From Megaustenia siamemsis (taxonomy: Eukaryota; Mollusca; Gastropoda; Stylommatophora; Ariophantidae): DNA of 64,000 bases. Every line of letters starts with the position of its first letter. Position 1 is the first letter of the stretch. The position numbers and the translations under genes were made by a program. This document shows, piece after piece, positions 32,365 to 41,670 of the stretch. A model generated the notes under the pieces. The model searched no databases. It was not told where the DNA came from and was given only the letters and a program-made list of their open reading frames with translations. Location of the stretch: NCBI GenBank assembly GCA_032433765.1, contig JAVIAB010000160.1, forward strand, positions 11,785,436-11,849,435, read 5' to 3'.

Positions 32365-32841
32365 TTAAGTATAAGGTTGGGGGTCCTCCCTAGAGTTTAT
32401 GAGGAATAGGTTGTTGTCTATTTCCCATTCTTCCACTTCTTCACCTCGAACATTGGACTCCTTATATCCCCATCTTTCAGAGTGGCTGTTAAACTCTCCT
32501 ACTACCAGACACTTTGATGGTGTTATTTCCATTGACTTCAGCTTCAGTAATTTGTTATTTGGACAGTATATATTATATATCCTTATACTAGCGGAGTTAA
32601 TGTATAGGTCTGTACCAATGATCTCTGCCTCCCCGTTTGTGACTACATCTATCAGTTTTGCTGGGATGGAATTTTTAATAAGTATAAGAATTCCACCCTT
32701 GTGACCTTCACTGTCTTGTCTAAATGCTTGGTAGCCCCTGATAATAAATCTGTGCCAATATGAGTTTCCTGGATGCAGGCAACGTCTATCTTCTCCTCTG
32801 CTAGTCTGATTGATAGAGCTTGTTTTTTTTTTGTGTGGTAC
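32365..32841 (-). pseudogene. LINE H endonuclease domain, broken
   Basis: The frame shows GHKGGILILIKNSIPAK, IRIYNIYCPNN and VVGEFNSHSERWGY. The family normally has GDFN at that spot; the metal-binding Asp is Glu here. The frame stops after REDPQPYT; a shift leads to RRWKTASTPDLAFATGD and GDSDQRPV, where the usual SDH catalytic His is Gln. Both changes should disable target cleavage. The N-terminal part of the domain is missing. Confidence 0.8.
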
Positions 32842-32978
32842 TTTAATCAAATAAGATTAGCAACAAAAATTTAAATTGGGGACTTTGAGATATGTAAGGC
32901 CACAGCGTTGCTAGAGAAGGGGTTTGTCGATCCAGCAGTATTTGGGCTCTCTTGTCTTTTAACTCATTGTTATATAGT

Positions 32979-33265
32979 AGTAAAAAAAAGTGCCCCTGTC
33001 ACGCCAAGTGGTGTATAGGGAATATGGTGTTAGTGACCCGTCACGCCAAGTGGCGTATAGGGAATATGGTGTTAGTGACCATACATTGTACAGACCTTCA
33101 GCACATGATTTTTGGGGTAATGTGGTCGGTATTACGCCCGTGCCGTTTTACTTTCCCAGAAAAAAAAATCCGGTACCCATTGAAGGCTGGGTGAACCCGG
33201 AAGCCGTCGGTTGTGATCGAACCCTACCTCTTGGCCTTTGTAGTCCAGTTCACTAACCACTGGGT
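32979..33265 (-). mobile_element. SINE A with 15-bp TSD and duplicated 3' segment
   Basis: Perfect duplication TCATTGTTATATAGT at 32964-32978 and 33266-33280. The last 42 bp or so of the body (GGTCACTAACACCATATTCC, CTATACGCCACTTGGCGTGA on the minus strand) occurs twice in tandem at 32999-33083. It is otherwise a full-length copy. Confidence 0.87.
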
Positions 33266-33371
33266 TCATTGTTATATAGTGCCATTTTTAATTATTGTGT
33301 TTATCGATGTTCCCCACTATCAAAGTCTTGAGTGCGAAAATAATGAATGATAGACACATGTTACAGTGCAT

Positions 33372-34253
33372 AGTCTGGTTCTTATAATTTGGTACATATA
33401 GTCTGGTACATATAGTCTGGTACACATAGTCTGGTACACATAGTCTGGTACATATAGTCTGGTACACATAGTCTGGTACACATAGTCTGGTACATATAGT
33501 CTGGTACACATAGTCTGGTACACATAGTCTGGTACATATAGCATGGTACATATAGTCTGGTACATATAGTCTGGTACATATAGTCTGGTACATATAGTCT
33601 GGTACACATAGTCTGCTACACATAGTCTGCTACACATAGTCTGGTACATATAGTCTGGTACATATAGTCTGGTACATATAGTCTGCTACACATAGTCTGC
33701 TACACATAGTCTGGTACATATAGTCTGGTACATATAGTCTGCTACACATAGTCTGCTACACATAGTCTGGTACATATAGTCTGGTACATATAGTCTGGTA
33801 CATATAGTCTGGTACATATAGTCTGCTACACATAGTCTGCTACACATAGTCTGGTACATATAGTCTGGTACATATAGTCTGGTACATATAGTCTGGTACA
33901 TATAGTCTGCTACACATAGTCTGCTACACATAGTCTGGTACATATAGTCTGGTACATATAGTCTGCTACACATAGTCTGGTACATATAGTCTGGTACATA
34001 TAGTCTGCTACACATAGTCTGGTACATATAGTCTGGTACATATAGTCTGCTACACATAGTCTGGTACATATAGTCTGGCACATATAGTCTGGTAATATAA
34101 TCTGGTACACATAGTCTGGTACATATAGTCTGGCACATATAGTCTGCTACACATAGTCTGGTACATATAGTCTGGTACATATAGTCTGGTAATATAATCT
34201 GGTACACATAGCCTGGTACATATAATCTGGTATACATAATCTGGTACATAGTA
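33372..34253 (+). repeat. 14-bp minisatellite TAGTCTGGTACATA, about 63 units
   Basis: Three main variants, TAGTCTGGTACATA, TAGTCTGGTACACA and TAGTCTGCTACACA, plus a rare TAATCTGG form. They recur in higher-order blocks such as two CTACACA units followed by two to four GTACATA units. Minus-strand frames of 109 and 202 codons (YVPDYMYQTICTRL type) arise because three units make 42 bp; no function implied. Confidence 0.93.
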
Positions 34254-34254
34254 T

Positions 34255-35030
34255 TTCCGAAAGAGGCCAAAGCAAAAAGGCAGCTAATTTCCAATATTAG
34301 GAAGAAATAATCATCATTTTTTGGCCATGTAATGAGAAGTGAAAGAAAGCAAAAAATAAAGGACTCAGCCTAAACAGCAAAAAGACAGAGGTAATTGTAA
34401 CAACAAAGAAAAAGATATAACTTCAGTACAAAATAAAGACAAGTAGAACAATATTAAAACAGGTAAATGAAATTAAATATTTGGGAACTTTGTTAACCTC
34501 AGACGGAAGAGTGGCTCAGGCAAAAGCAGCTTTCCAAAAAATGAGGAAGATACTATGCAATCCATTTTTGACAATAGAAACAAGAAAAGAGTTCTTAAAT
34601 GTTATGTAGAGCCAGTCTTAAAATATGGATGCGAGTCATGGACAATAGGACAACAGACAAGAAAATCAGTGGAGTCTGTAGAAATGTGGTTTTACAGAAG
34701 AATGTTGAGAATACCATGGACAGCTAAGAAGAGTAATGAAGAGGTTCTGAGAGAGGTCAAAGCAAAAAGAGAGCTAATTTCCAATATTAGGAAGAAACAA
34801 TCATCATTTTTTGGCCATGTAATGAGTAGAGAACAACTGGAATATATTGTAACAACTGGAAAAATTGAGGGCCGAAGAGTTAGAGGGAAGCAAAGAGAAA
34901 AAATAACAGACAGCTTAAGAGAATGGCTTGGCAGAAGGTCAACAACAGAAATGATAAATAACTGCCGAGATCGAAAGTTGTGGAGAGGCATGATCACCTA
35001 CGTCACTAGGCCCGGTACTTGATGATGAAT
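34255..35030 (+). mobile_element. LINE group A fragment, longest open A-type C-terminus
   Basis: 34555-35022 is open for 155 codons: KRVLKCYVEPVLKYGCESWT, WFYRRMLRIPWTAKKSNEEV, GHVMSREQLEYIVTTGKIEG and WRGMITYVTRPGT-stop. Upstream (34440-34540) VNEIKYLGTLLTSDGR shows the KYLG block in another frame. The first 85 bp (34255-34340) repeat the RKK-SSFFGHVMRS region, a local rearrangement. No catalytic YADD block. Confidence 0.83.
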
Positions 35031-35212
35031 GAGAAGGACACAGCGGGAATACATTGTGACAACTGGGAATATCGAAGAACGAAGAGATAGAGGGAAGCAA
35101 TGAGAAAAGCATGGCAGAAAGTCAACAACGGAAATAATAAATAACTGTCGAGACAGAGTTGTGGAAATACATGATCACCTACGCCAGAAGGCACGGTACT
35201 TGATGATGATGA
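35031..35212 (+). mobile_element. LINE group A 3' tip, second tandem copy
   Basis: A more decayed group A end (YIVTTGNIEERRDRGK, NNCRDRVVEIHDHLRQKARY across frames), with a final (TGA)n at 35200. It directly follows the previous fragment head-to-tail. Confidence 0.7.
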
Positions 35213-35524
35213 TCAATAGTTGGTACATTATGATTTTTAGACTGAAAACAACAATTGCAGTTAAAAAAAAAAAAAAAAGCAACCGAAATCTACTGTTGCG
35301 TGATGTCAGATCATGGGAGAGTGCTGGCCCCTACAACTGGGAGATAGGGAGACTGAGAAAACAGTTTACAACATCTCGGTGTACAACCGCATGATAGGAA
35401 ATAATCACATTTGAAAACATAGCAAATTGTAAATGAACATTCGTTTTTTATTTCATCATCGGATACACGATTAAAGCAACAAATTAGATGAAATCAACAA
35501 CGTTGATAAGTAAAACGAACTTAC

Positions 35525-35637
35525 CATGAGGAATAGTACGTCAGCCCAGGCCATACTGACCAGACAAGGGAAGGTCACGCAATGACCTGCACGTCCAAAA
35601 CACAGAACTGTGATCACGAGGCTATTACCCACAATTC
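35525..35637 (-). CDS. GPCR coding exon 2: end of TM1, ICL1 and TM2
   Basis: This 113-nt exon lies between an acceptor ending in TATATGCAG (AG at 35639-35638, with a T-rich tract before it) and a consensus donor GTAAGT (complement of 35519-35524). Joined in phase 1 to exon 1 it starts with GIVGNSLVITVL, the classic GxxGN end of TM1. ICL1 follows (CFGRAGHCVTF), then TM2 with LVSMAWADVLFLM, in which the Asp is the conserved sodium-site D2.50. It ends in phase 0 after an ATG codon. The exon is too short to stand out as an open frame; the flanking splice signals and the GPCR landmarks identify it. LINE fragments lie on both sides (34.3-35.2 kb and from about 35.68 kb), yet the exon has no frame damage, which suggests the gene is functional. 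Confidence 0.88.
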
Positions 35638-35679
35638 CTGCATATAATAATGAACAAAAAATAATTAATGACTACAGAT

Positions 35680-36030
35680 TCAAAGAGAGCAATACATTTT
35701 TGAAGTTGTTAGCGGATCTATCACCACTATTGTTCAACAAAGAAATAACTCAAGAGGACCAACGGGCGTGCTACAATACAATCTTCATCCCAACGTTGTG
35801 CTACTAATGCCAGTCCTGGACCCTAGAACCAAGAATAGCAAGAAGAATAACCTCTACTGAGATGAAATGTGTTAGACGAATGACAGGAAACAGTCTGAGA
35901 GATAAGATCAGAAATGAAGAACTGAAAAAAATGCTAGGAATAATCCCCGCCATAGAATATATAAAGAAATACAATATAAAATGGTATAGCCACGCGACAA
36001 GACAGAAAGATCAAAACAGTATATATATAT
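35680..36030 (+). mobile_element. LINE group C fragment, plus copy of an inverted pair
   Basis: Frames give NTFLKLLADLSPLLFNKEIT, YNTIFIPTLCY, then KMKCVRRMTGNSLRDKIRNE and IIPAIEYIKKYNIKWY-HATR. It begins about 40 bp upstream of receptor exon 2 in gene order and ends at a short (TA)n at 36020. Confidence 0.75.
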
Positions 36031-36040
36031 ATATATGTAC

Positions 36041-36590
36041 ATTCTTCATTCTTTCTTTCCTCATTTGCCTTTCAGCGTCGAGGAGAGATATAATTAGTTG
36101 TCTAGTACTCTTCTGTTGGCCTCTTCCTGCTATATTTCCCAGTGTTTTATAATATTCCATCAATCCATCTTTTTCGTGATTAACTCTTGAATCTCGTCTT
36201 CATGGAGCGTTTATTGAAGGCTCGTTGTGTCGAGTTTTGATCTTTCTGTCTTATCACGAGACAAAACCATTTTATCTGTTGTTTCTTTATGTTTTTTATA
36301 GCGGGGATTATTACTAGATTTTTTCTCAGTTTTTCATTCCTGATCTTATCTCTCAGACTGTTTCCTGTCATTCGTCTGACACATTTCATCCCGGTAGTAG
36401 TTATTTTTCTTATTGTTCTTGTGTCTAGGGCCCAGGGTCAAGGTCTGGCATTGGTGGCATAACGTTGGGATGAAGATTGCATTGTAGAGTTCCCGTTTTG
36501 CCTCTAGAGTTATTTCCTTGTTCGACAATAGTGGTGATAGCTGTCCGATGATTTGACAAGTTTTTTTTGGCATCTAGAGTGCCTTTTTGT
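36041..36590 (-). mobile_element. LINE group C fragment, minus copy of an inverted pair
   Basis: The minus strand gives KKTCQIIGQLSPLLSNKEIT, LYNAIFIPTLCHQCQTLTL, KCVRRMTGNSLRDKIRNEKL, IPAIKNIKKQQIKW and RQKDQNSTQRAFNKR. It lies face to face with the preceding copy, so intron 1 contains a second inverted repeat of about 350 bp per arm. Confidence 0.77.
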
Positions 36591-36595
36591 TGTTT

Positions 36596-36597
<2 letters not shown>

Positions 36598-36664
<67 letters not shown>
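36598..36664. repeat. (TA)n microsatellite, about 33 units
   Basis: Pure TA tract joined to a short (TAG)n, at the junction of LINE C and LINE D fragments. Confidence 0.92.
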
Positions 36665-36668
<4 letters not shown>

Positions 36669-37099
36669 GTAGTAGTAGCCTCCGTCAGTCATAGTTGACT
36701 ATGGATTTTTCAGCGCCCCTAGAAATGTTATTTTTTCCTTTCTTTTCTTTCGCCGCGTATTCTCTTTCTCTATGAATCTGTCTGGTTCTTGTTTGAGGTT
36801 AACCTTTAGATTGTGTTTCTAGAGATTGCGGTCTGCATCTATGTCTTCCCATGCTGCAGGGTTTATGTTCAGAGTCTTCATGTCACGTTTACACACATCT
36901 ACAAATCGAAGATTTGGGTGCCCCCTAGTTCTTTTACCATCTGCCAGTTGTCCGTAGAGTATATCTTTCGGTATGCGGCCATCTTTCATACGGTGTACAT
37001 GGCCAAGCCAGCGTAACCTACGTTGTTTGAGCAGCGTGTAGATATTCGGTAGGCCTGTGCGAGTCAGGACCTCCACGTTTGTCACTTTATCCACCTGGA
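36665..37099 (-). mobile_element. LINE group D 3' fragment
   Basis: The minus strand gives NIYTLLKQRRLRWLGHVHRM, KDGRIPKDILYGQLADGKRT, RGHPNLRFVDVCKRDMKTLN and INPAAWEDIDADRNLW, then about 150 bp of 3' sequence ending in the ACTGACGGAGGCTACTA motif. That terminal motif is the monomer of the array at 57066-57305. Confidence 0.8.
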
Positions 37100-37103
37100 A
37101 GGA

Positions 37104-37297
37104 TATATATATAAGAAAGCTTGTCAAGTTATTGAACAGATCTCAGTACTACTGTCTAACAAAGCTTGTAAAGTTATTGAACAGATCTCAGTACTACTGT
37201 CTAACAAAGCTTGTAAAGTTATTGAACAGATCTCAGTACTACTGTCTAACAAAGCTTGTAAAGTTATTGAACAGATCTCAGTACTACTGTCTAACAA
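37104..37297 (+). repeat. 44-bp array inside LINE C coding sequence, 4+ units
   Basis: Unit AAGCTTGTAAAGTTATTGAA, CAGATCTCAGTACTACTGTC, TAAC. The sequence is the segment that in other copies encodes a KACQVIGQVSTLLKN-like stretch of LINE C. The amplified block passes straight into the rest of the LINE. Confidence 0.87.
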
Positions 37298-37740
37298 AGA
37301 TATAACATTAGAAGCGAGGCGAGCTATTTGTAAGACTATCTTTATCTCAACGTTGTGCGACCAGTGCCATACATGGACCTTTGACTTAAGAACTGTTAGA
37401 AAAATAACCACGACAGAAATGAAGTGTGTCAGACGGAGAGACTGTCTGAGAGATAAAATTAGAAATGAAGCGTTACGCAAAAACAATTTGAACGTAACAA
37501 GCTATTGAATGCGTAAAGCAATAACAGATCACGTGGTTCGGACATGTGATAAGACATTAAAAAAAACTAAATCTATTACAACGGGTTACATACAAACAAT
37601 AGGAGAACATCACCCAAGAGGTCGACCAAGAAAAATGTAGATAAACAGAATACTAGAAACACTGGGCGGGATAACAGCAGAAGAGGCCAATGAAAGAGCA
37701 AAGAAACCGCGAACCATATCTTCCCTCTACACCGAAAGAT
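37298..37740 (+). mobile_element. LINE group C fragment following the 44-bp array
   Basis: Broken frames: KDITLEARRAICKTIFIST, TEMKCVRR, LRDKIRNEALRKN and, near the end, a GRPRKM--NRILETLGGITA-like block and EEANERAKKPRTIS. Same arrangement as the better copy at 40149-40919. Confidence 0.73.
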
Positions 37741-37939
37741 AAACGAGGAAGGACAGAAAGAAAGAAAGAAAATTGTGAAATAAAAAATTGACTTGGTCTG
37801 TCATGAAAGATTACTATAGAAGTAAATTTACAACGTGTGGAAATATAGATTTTTATTTTAAAAGAGAAAAAAGGATAAACAGAGGTGCTAGTAATAATGT
37901 ATAAACATTGATCCATTAAAAGTTAAAACATAAAGTTAA

Positions 37940-38344
37940 AACATGTTTACTTGCCAATGATAAAGACTACAACATAGATACAGGATCGATATATATTGTT
38001 AAAACATGATTTACTTGCCAATGATAAAGAAAAAAAAAAACATAGTTCCATTAAAAGATAAAACATAAAGTTAACATAAAACATAAAGTTAAAACATGTT
38101 TTATTTGTGAATGATAAAGACTAAAACATAGATCCATGAAAAGTTAAAACAAAAAGTTAACATGAAAAATAAAATTAAAACATGTTTTACTTGCCAATGA
38201 TAAAGACTAAAACATAGATACAGGATCGATATATAATGTTAAATCGTGTTTTACTTACCAATTATAAAGATTAAAGCATAGATCCATTAAGTGTTAAAAC
38301 ATAGAGTTAACATAAAACATACAGTTAAAACATGTTTTACTTAC
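37940..38344 (-). repeat. Intron 1 tandem duplication of the exon 1/donor junction
   Basis: Immediately downstream of exon 1, a unit of about 70-90 bp recurs five more times. Each copy carries the last 20 or so coding bases of exon 1 (core TTTATCATTGG on the minus strand) plus the donor and following intron. Copies centre near 37960, 38020, 38110, 38200 and 38265. The donor reads GGCAAGT in three copies (a GC-type donor), GGTAAGT in the copy at 38258, and is lost (CACAAAT) near 38108. Between them lie AT-rich spacers built from TTAAAACATAAAG-like words. All copies would add an in-frame stop if used instead of the first donor. Confidence 0.75.
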
Positions 38345-38588
38345 CAATGATAAAGACTAAAACATAGACAATGACCAGCGGTATGAAGTGAGGCTCGCGG
38401 ACCCAAGGTTTCTTGAGCTGCTCAATGTCGTCTTTGTAGAAGAAAGAAGTCATTGTCGTGTCGTTGACGACTTCTTTCATGACGCCGGGTTCAAAGTTCA
38501 AGGGGAAGGACATAACTTCCGGGCCTTGCAAGACATACCTGAAGAGTTGTTTGGTAATCCTGGTCGTAACGTTGGTGACGTTAGTCAT
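38345..38588 (-). CDS. GPCR coding exon 1: extracellular N-terminus and most of TM1
   Basis: Encodes residues 1-81 plus the first base of codon 82. The start is the first in-frame ATG (complement of 38586-38588, context ACG-ATG-A with A at -3). An in-frame TGA lies upstream at 38669-38667, so no earlier start exists unless an upstream exon is spliced in. The N-terminus is hydrophilic with likely N-glycosylation sequons (NVT at residues 3 and 6, NDT at 42), as expected outside the cell. Residues 65-81 begin TM1 (EPHFIPLVIVYVLVFII). The exon ends at a consensus donor GTAAGT (complement of 38339-38344) in phase 1, and continuing past it meets a stop two codons on. The 5' UTR boundary is not determined. 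Codon use is GC-richer than the AT-rich repeats around it. Confidence 0.82.
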
Positions 38589-38894
38589 CGTGAAGCAGGT
38601 CTTGAACAACCTCAGGAATAACGTTTTGACTTTGATGCTGGATTTGTTGAATGCTGTTCTGACACATCAAATGATGGATTAACATACTTGAAGACAAATG
38701 TTGTATATTTATCAAAATAGTTCTGAAAATTGATGTATTTTTGTTACGCAATTGCTTCGTTGTTCACATGGTAAAATGCAGTTGAGTGTCTAAACCTGAT
38801 TTGATAGATGCCAAATCTGTACCGATATCAAAAGTACAAAATATTAAATACTATGCAGGTCCACAAGTAGAGCTGTAGAGAACATGATGTAAAA
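38589..38894. other. Interval 5' of receptor exon 1
   Basis: The minus frame stays open up to a TGA at 38669-38667, so this is 5' UTR or an upstream intron end. I cannot place a promoter or an acceptor with confidence. Confidence 0.4.
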
Positions 38895-39236
38895 TATACA
38901 CAAAATGGTATGTGTAAAATAACCATAAAATGGTATCTGTAAAATAACCATAAAATGGTATATGTAAATGAACATGAAACGATAAATGGTAAATAAACAT
39001 AGAAGGGTATGTGTAAAATAAACATAACAAGTATTGTGTAAAATAAATGTAAAAAGGATGTGTAAAATAAACATAAAACTATATGTGTAAAGTAAACATA
39101 ATACGTATGTGCGAAATAAACATAAAAAGGTACGTGTAAAATAAACATAAAACGGTTTGTGTAAAATAAACCTATAAAAGGTATGTATAAAATAAACATA
39201 AAATGGTATGTATAAACTAAACATAAGATGGTATTA
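38895..39236 (+). repeat. 25-bp degenerate minisatellite, about 14 units
   Basis: Unit GGTATGTGTAAAATAAACAT AAAAT with frequent substitutions. Minus-strand frames (FILHIPFYVYF type) are by-products. Confidence 0.85.
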
Positions 39237-39380
39237 GTTGCACAATAATGTTTAATGTTTATTTTACATACTTTTTTGTGTGCACATTGGTGGTTAGATA
39301 ATTTGTTGTCAAAGACAATTGTGTGGTTAATTGAACGTTGAAAGTACTAGAAACGACAATCGTAACAAAGAAATAGCTGA

Positions 39381-39730
39381 AATATTGTACAATGATTCTA
39401 CAGAGAAATACAATGAAAGTAATATAGGAGAGATAGTCCAGAAGTTGTTTCAGCAATAGAGAGGACATTTATAAATTGATAGGTTGGTGGAGATAATCCG
39501 GAGAGCTTTAGAAGATCTTGAAAAGAAACAGAGAGAGTGATTTTAGAACATTTATGACGGAAAAGAGGCAGAGGCAGACCAAGACTAACATGGACGAGTA
39601 ACATCAAAAGATGGACAAGTCAGCTTATGGCAATCTGCACCATCAAGGCGAGAGACAGAGTGGAATGGCGCTCCATGGTAGCCAACCTTCGATGCGGAGA
39701 TGACACTCAATGATGATGATGATGAAGGAA
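39381..39730 (+). mobile_element. LINE group E 3' end
   Basis: Plus strand ends with KRGRGRPRLTWTSNIKRWTS, TIKARDRVEWRSMVANLRCG, DDTQ-stop and (ATG)n. The segment before 39540 is strongly decayed. Confidence 0.75.
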
Positions 39731-39804
39731 AAGAAACAAAAAAGATTTTGGAGTTTATACAAGTCTATATAATTTGTATTTTACATACATATGTCCTGCA
39801 TGAC

Positions 39805-41090
39805 ATCGCAATGTTATCATCATTATCATCACCATATTCATCCTCTTATACTGTATGTGCATCATAGTTTGGCTACCATGGAGCGCCATTCTGTTTTGTC
39901 TCTTGCTTTGATGATGCAAGTTGTCATAAACTGATTGTCCATCTTTTGTTGTTATCATCATTATCATCATCATCTTGTGCTGTATGTGTATCTTAGTTTG
40001 GCTACTATGGAGCGCCACCTTCTTTATCTCACTATGACAGAGCATACTGTCACAGTTTCTCATGTTCATTTCTTCATTCTGTCAATCCCTGCAGCCTTTA
40101 TCTGCCTCTACCTCTTTTACCATTTATTTTCCCCTCATAATGACTTCCAGAGTTCTGATACATGAAACAACTGAGGACCTACAAGAACATATCAACAGGC
40201 TAAACAACACTTGTAAACAATACAACATGAAGATCAACATAAGCAAAACCGAAGTAATGGCAATAGCGAGAAAGGAAGAAAAACTAAACATCATAATAGA
40301 TAATACATCTTTGAAGCAAGTTGACAATTTTAAATATCTGGGTAGCACGCTAACACAAGACAATAACCAAGAAACAGAGATAGATATAAGGTGTAACAAA
40401 GCATGCCAAGTTATAGGCCAAGTATCAACACTATTGAAAAACTAAGCAATAACTACGGAAGCAAAAAGGGCAATATACAAATCAATTTTTCTACCAACTC
40501 TGTGCTATCAGTGCCAGAATTGGACGCTGGACTCTAGAACAATAAGAAAGATAACGACCACAGAAATGAAATGTGTCAGAAGAATGACAGGAAACAGCTT
40601 AAGGGACAGAGTAAGAAACACTGACCTGAGGAAGAAACTCGAAATTGAACCAGCCATCGAATACATAAAGAAACAACAGATAAATTGGTTCGGCCACATA
40701 ACAAGACAGAAAGAACTAACAATGAATCAAAGAGCCATAAACAAACGCTACGAAAACGTCAGATTAAGAGGAAGACCGAGAAAGAGATGGATAAATGGAA
40801 TACTAGAGTCACTAGGAGGAATAACATCAGAAGATGCCAACAGAAGAGCAAAGAATCGCAGATTGTTTCTCCCCTCGACGCCAACGGCAACAGAGGAAGG
40901 ATAGAAGAAGAGGAAGAAGAATGACTTCCGGTACATTTTGATCAAGGGCTTCAGTTTTCTTCTGTTTTATTTGTATTTATTTATTGTCCATGTTTCTTCA
41001 CCATACAGAATTGCTGAGTAGATTTATTATTTTACATTTTAGTCCTGATGTTATCTGCTTTGATTTTGTTTTTTGTTTCATAATGTTTGA
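39805..41090 (-). mobile_element. LINE group E fragments, minus, split by LINE C
   Basis: 39805-39950 and 39951-40148 carry two copies of the group E 3' end (minus-strand MVAKL-CT and RDKTEWRSM-like words, (TGA)n tails). The element continues after the LINE C insertion at 40930-41090 with CCATGTTTCTTCACCATACA, cognate to the middle of group E at 56180. Confidence 0.65.
40149..40919 (+). mobile_element. LINE group C, best copy, 10-bp TSD, one in-frame stop
   Basis: The duplication AATGACTTCC at 40139-40148 and 40920-40929 shows insertion into LINE E. One frame runs nearly the whole length: DLQEHINRLNNTCKQYN, MKINISKTEVMAI, NFKYLGSTLTQDNNQETEID, CNKACQVIGQVSTLLKN, a single stop at 40443, then AITTEAKRAIYKSIFLPTLC, MKCVRRMTGNSLRD, KKQQINWFGHITRQKE and RPRKRWINGILESLGGIT. 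It is 5'-truncated beyond the catalytic block. Confidence 0.85.
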
Positions 41091-41092
41091 GC

Positions 41093-41670
41093 GTCAAATA
41101 CTTGGCCACAATAACATCAGACGGAAGATGCACCACAAAAGTAAAAAGCAGAATAGCTCGGACCAAAATGGCATTTCTGAAAATGGAAAATGTTTCGTGC
41201 AACAAGTCTATGTCAATAGAACTGAGAAAGAGAGTTTAGTGGTGCTACATAGAGCTAATTCGGACCTTTGGAAGTGAATCATGACAGTAGACAAACAAAT
41301 GAAAGGACGATGAGAGGCCACAGAGATGGGATTTCTCAGAAGAATGTTAGAAGTTCCCTGGACAGCTAAAAAGACCAATGAGGAAATTCTCAAAGAGGCC
41401 AACACACAGTCGGGAGCTCCTAAAAAACATTAGAAAGAAATCAACATTTTTTCGGGCACATCATGAGAAGAGGAAAGTTGGAATACTTGGTTCCAACTGG
41501 CAAAATAAACGGAAAAAGATATCGCGGACGACAAATAGAAAAAATACTGGATAGCTTGGTGTTATGGCATGGAAAACAGCCAACAACAGAACTGATACGA
41601 TGCACTGTAAATAGAAGATTGTGGAAGGACATGATCACCTACGCCAACCGGCGTGGCACATGATGATGAT
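41093..41670 (+). mobile_element. LINE group B fragment
   Basis: Broken frames match 46041-46882: ITSDGRCTTKVKSRIARTKM, MGFLRRMLEVPWTAKKTNEE, RRGKLEYLVPTGKINGKRYR and TTELIRCTVNRRLWKDMIT, ending NRRGT-stop with a (TGA)n tail. Confidence 0.77.

Larger units (their letters stand above)
29297..32841 (-). mobile_element. LINE group H (I-superfamily-like): EN, RT and RNase H, defective, 11-bp TSD
   Basis: Perfect duplication TTTAATCAAAT at 29286-29296 and 32842-32852; 3' tail (GA)n. Minus-strand order: endonuclease part, reverse transcriptase, RNase H, and a C-terminal domain ending MRESGILL-stop. RNase H combined with an apurinic-type endonuclease is typical of the I superfamily. The element is 5'-truncated within the endonuclease. 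It runs in the same direction as the receptor gene whose intron 2 holds it. Details of each domain are in the next entries. Confidence 0.85.
8373..38588 (-). other. Class A GPCR gene, 5' portion (exons 1-3 with introns 1-2)
   Basis: Three separated minus-strand coding blocks splice into one open frame of about 166 residues that reads as the first half of a rhodopsin-like receptor. In spliced numbering the landmarks are N86 (N1.50, in GIVGN), D114 (D2.50, in AWADVLFL), W134 in extracellular loop 1, C141 (C3.25) and E165-R166 (E/DRY motif). The gaps of 28, 20 and 25 residues are those of canonical class A receptors, which is strong independent support. Intron 1 is 35638-38344 and intron 2 is 8513-35524. 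The next intron would split the DRY arginine codon in phase 2, a common position in this family. TM4-TM7 and the C-tail are not visible and should lie left of the window. The receptor should sit in the plasma membrane and signal through a G protein. The ligand is unknown; a neuropeptide is my inference from the TM2-ECL1-TM3 style. Confidence 0.87.

Noticed and set aside
33686..34294. 202-codon and overlapping YVPDYMYQTICTRL frames
   Set aside because: Produced by the 14-bp minisatellite; three units give 42 bp with no stop.
38388..38682. Plus-strand frames of 74-77 codons at receptor exon 1
   Set aside because: Opposite-strand shadows of the exon; no domain and no splice logic on that strand.
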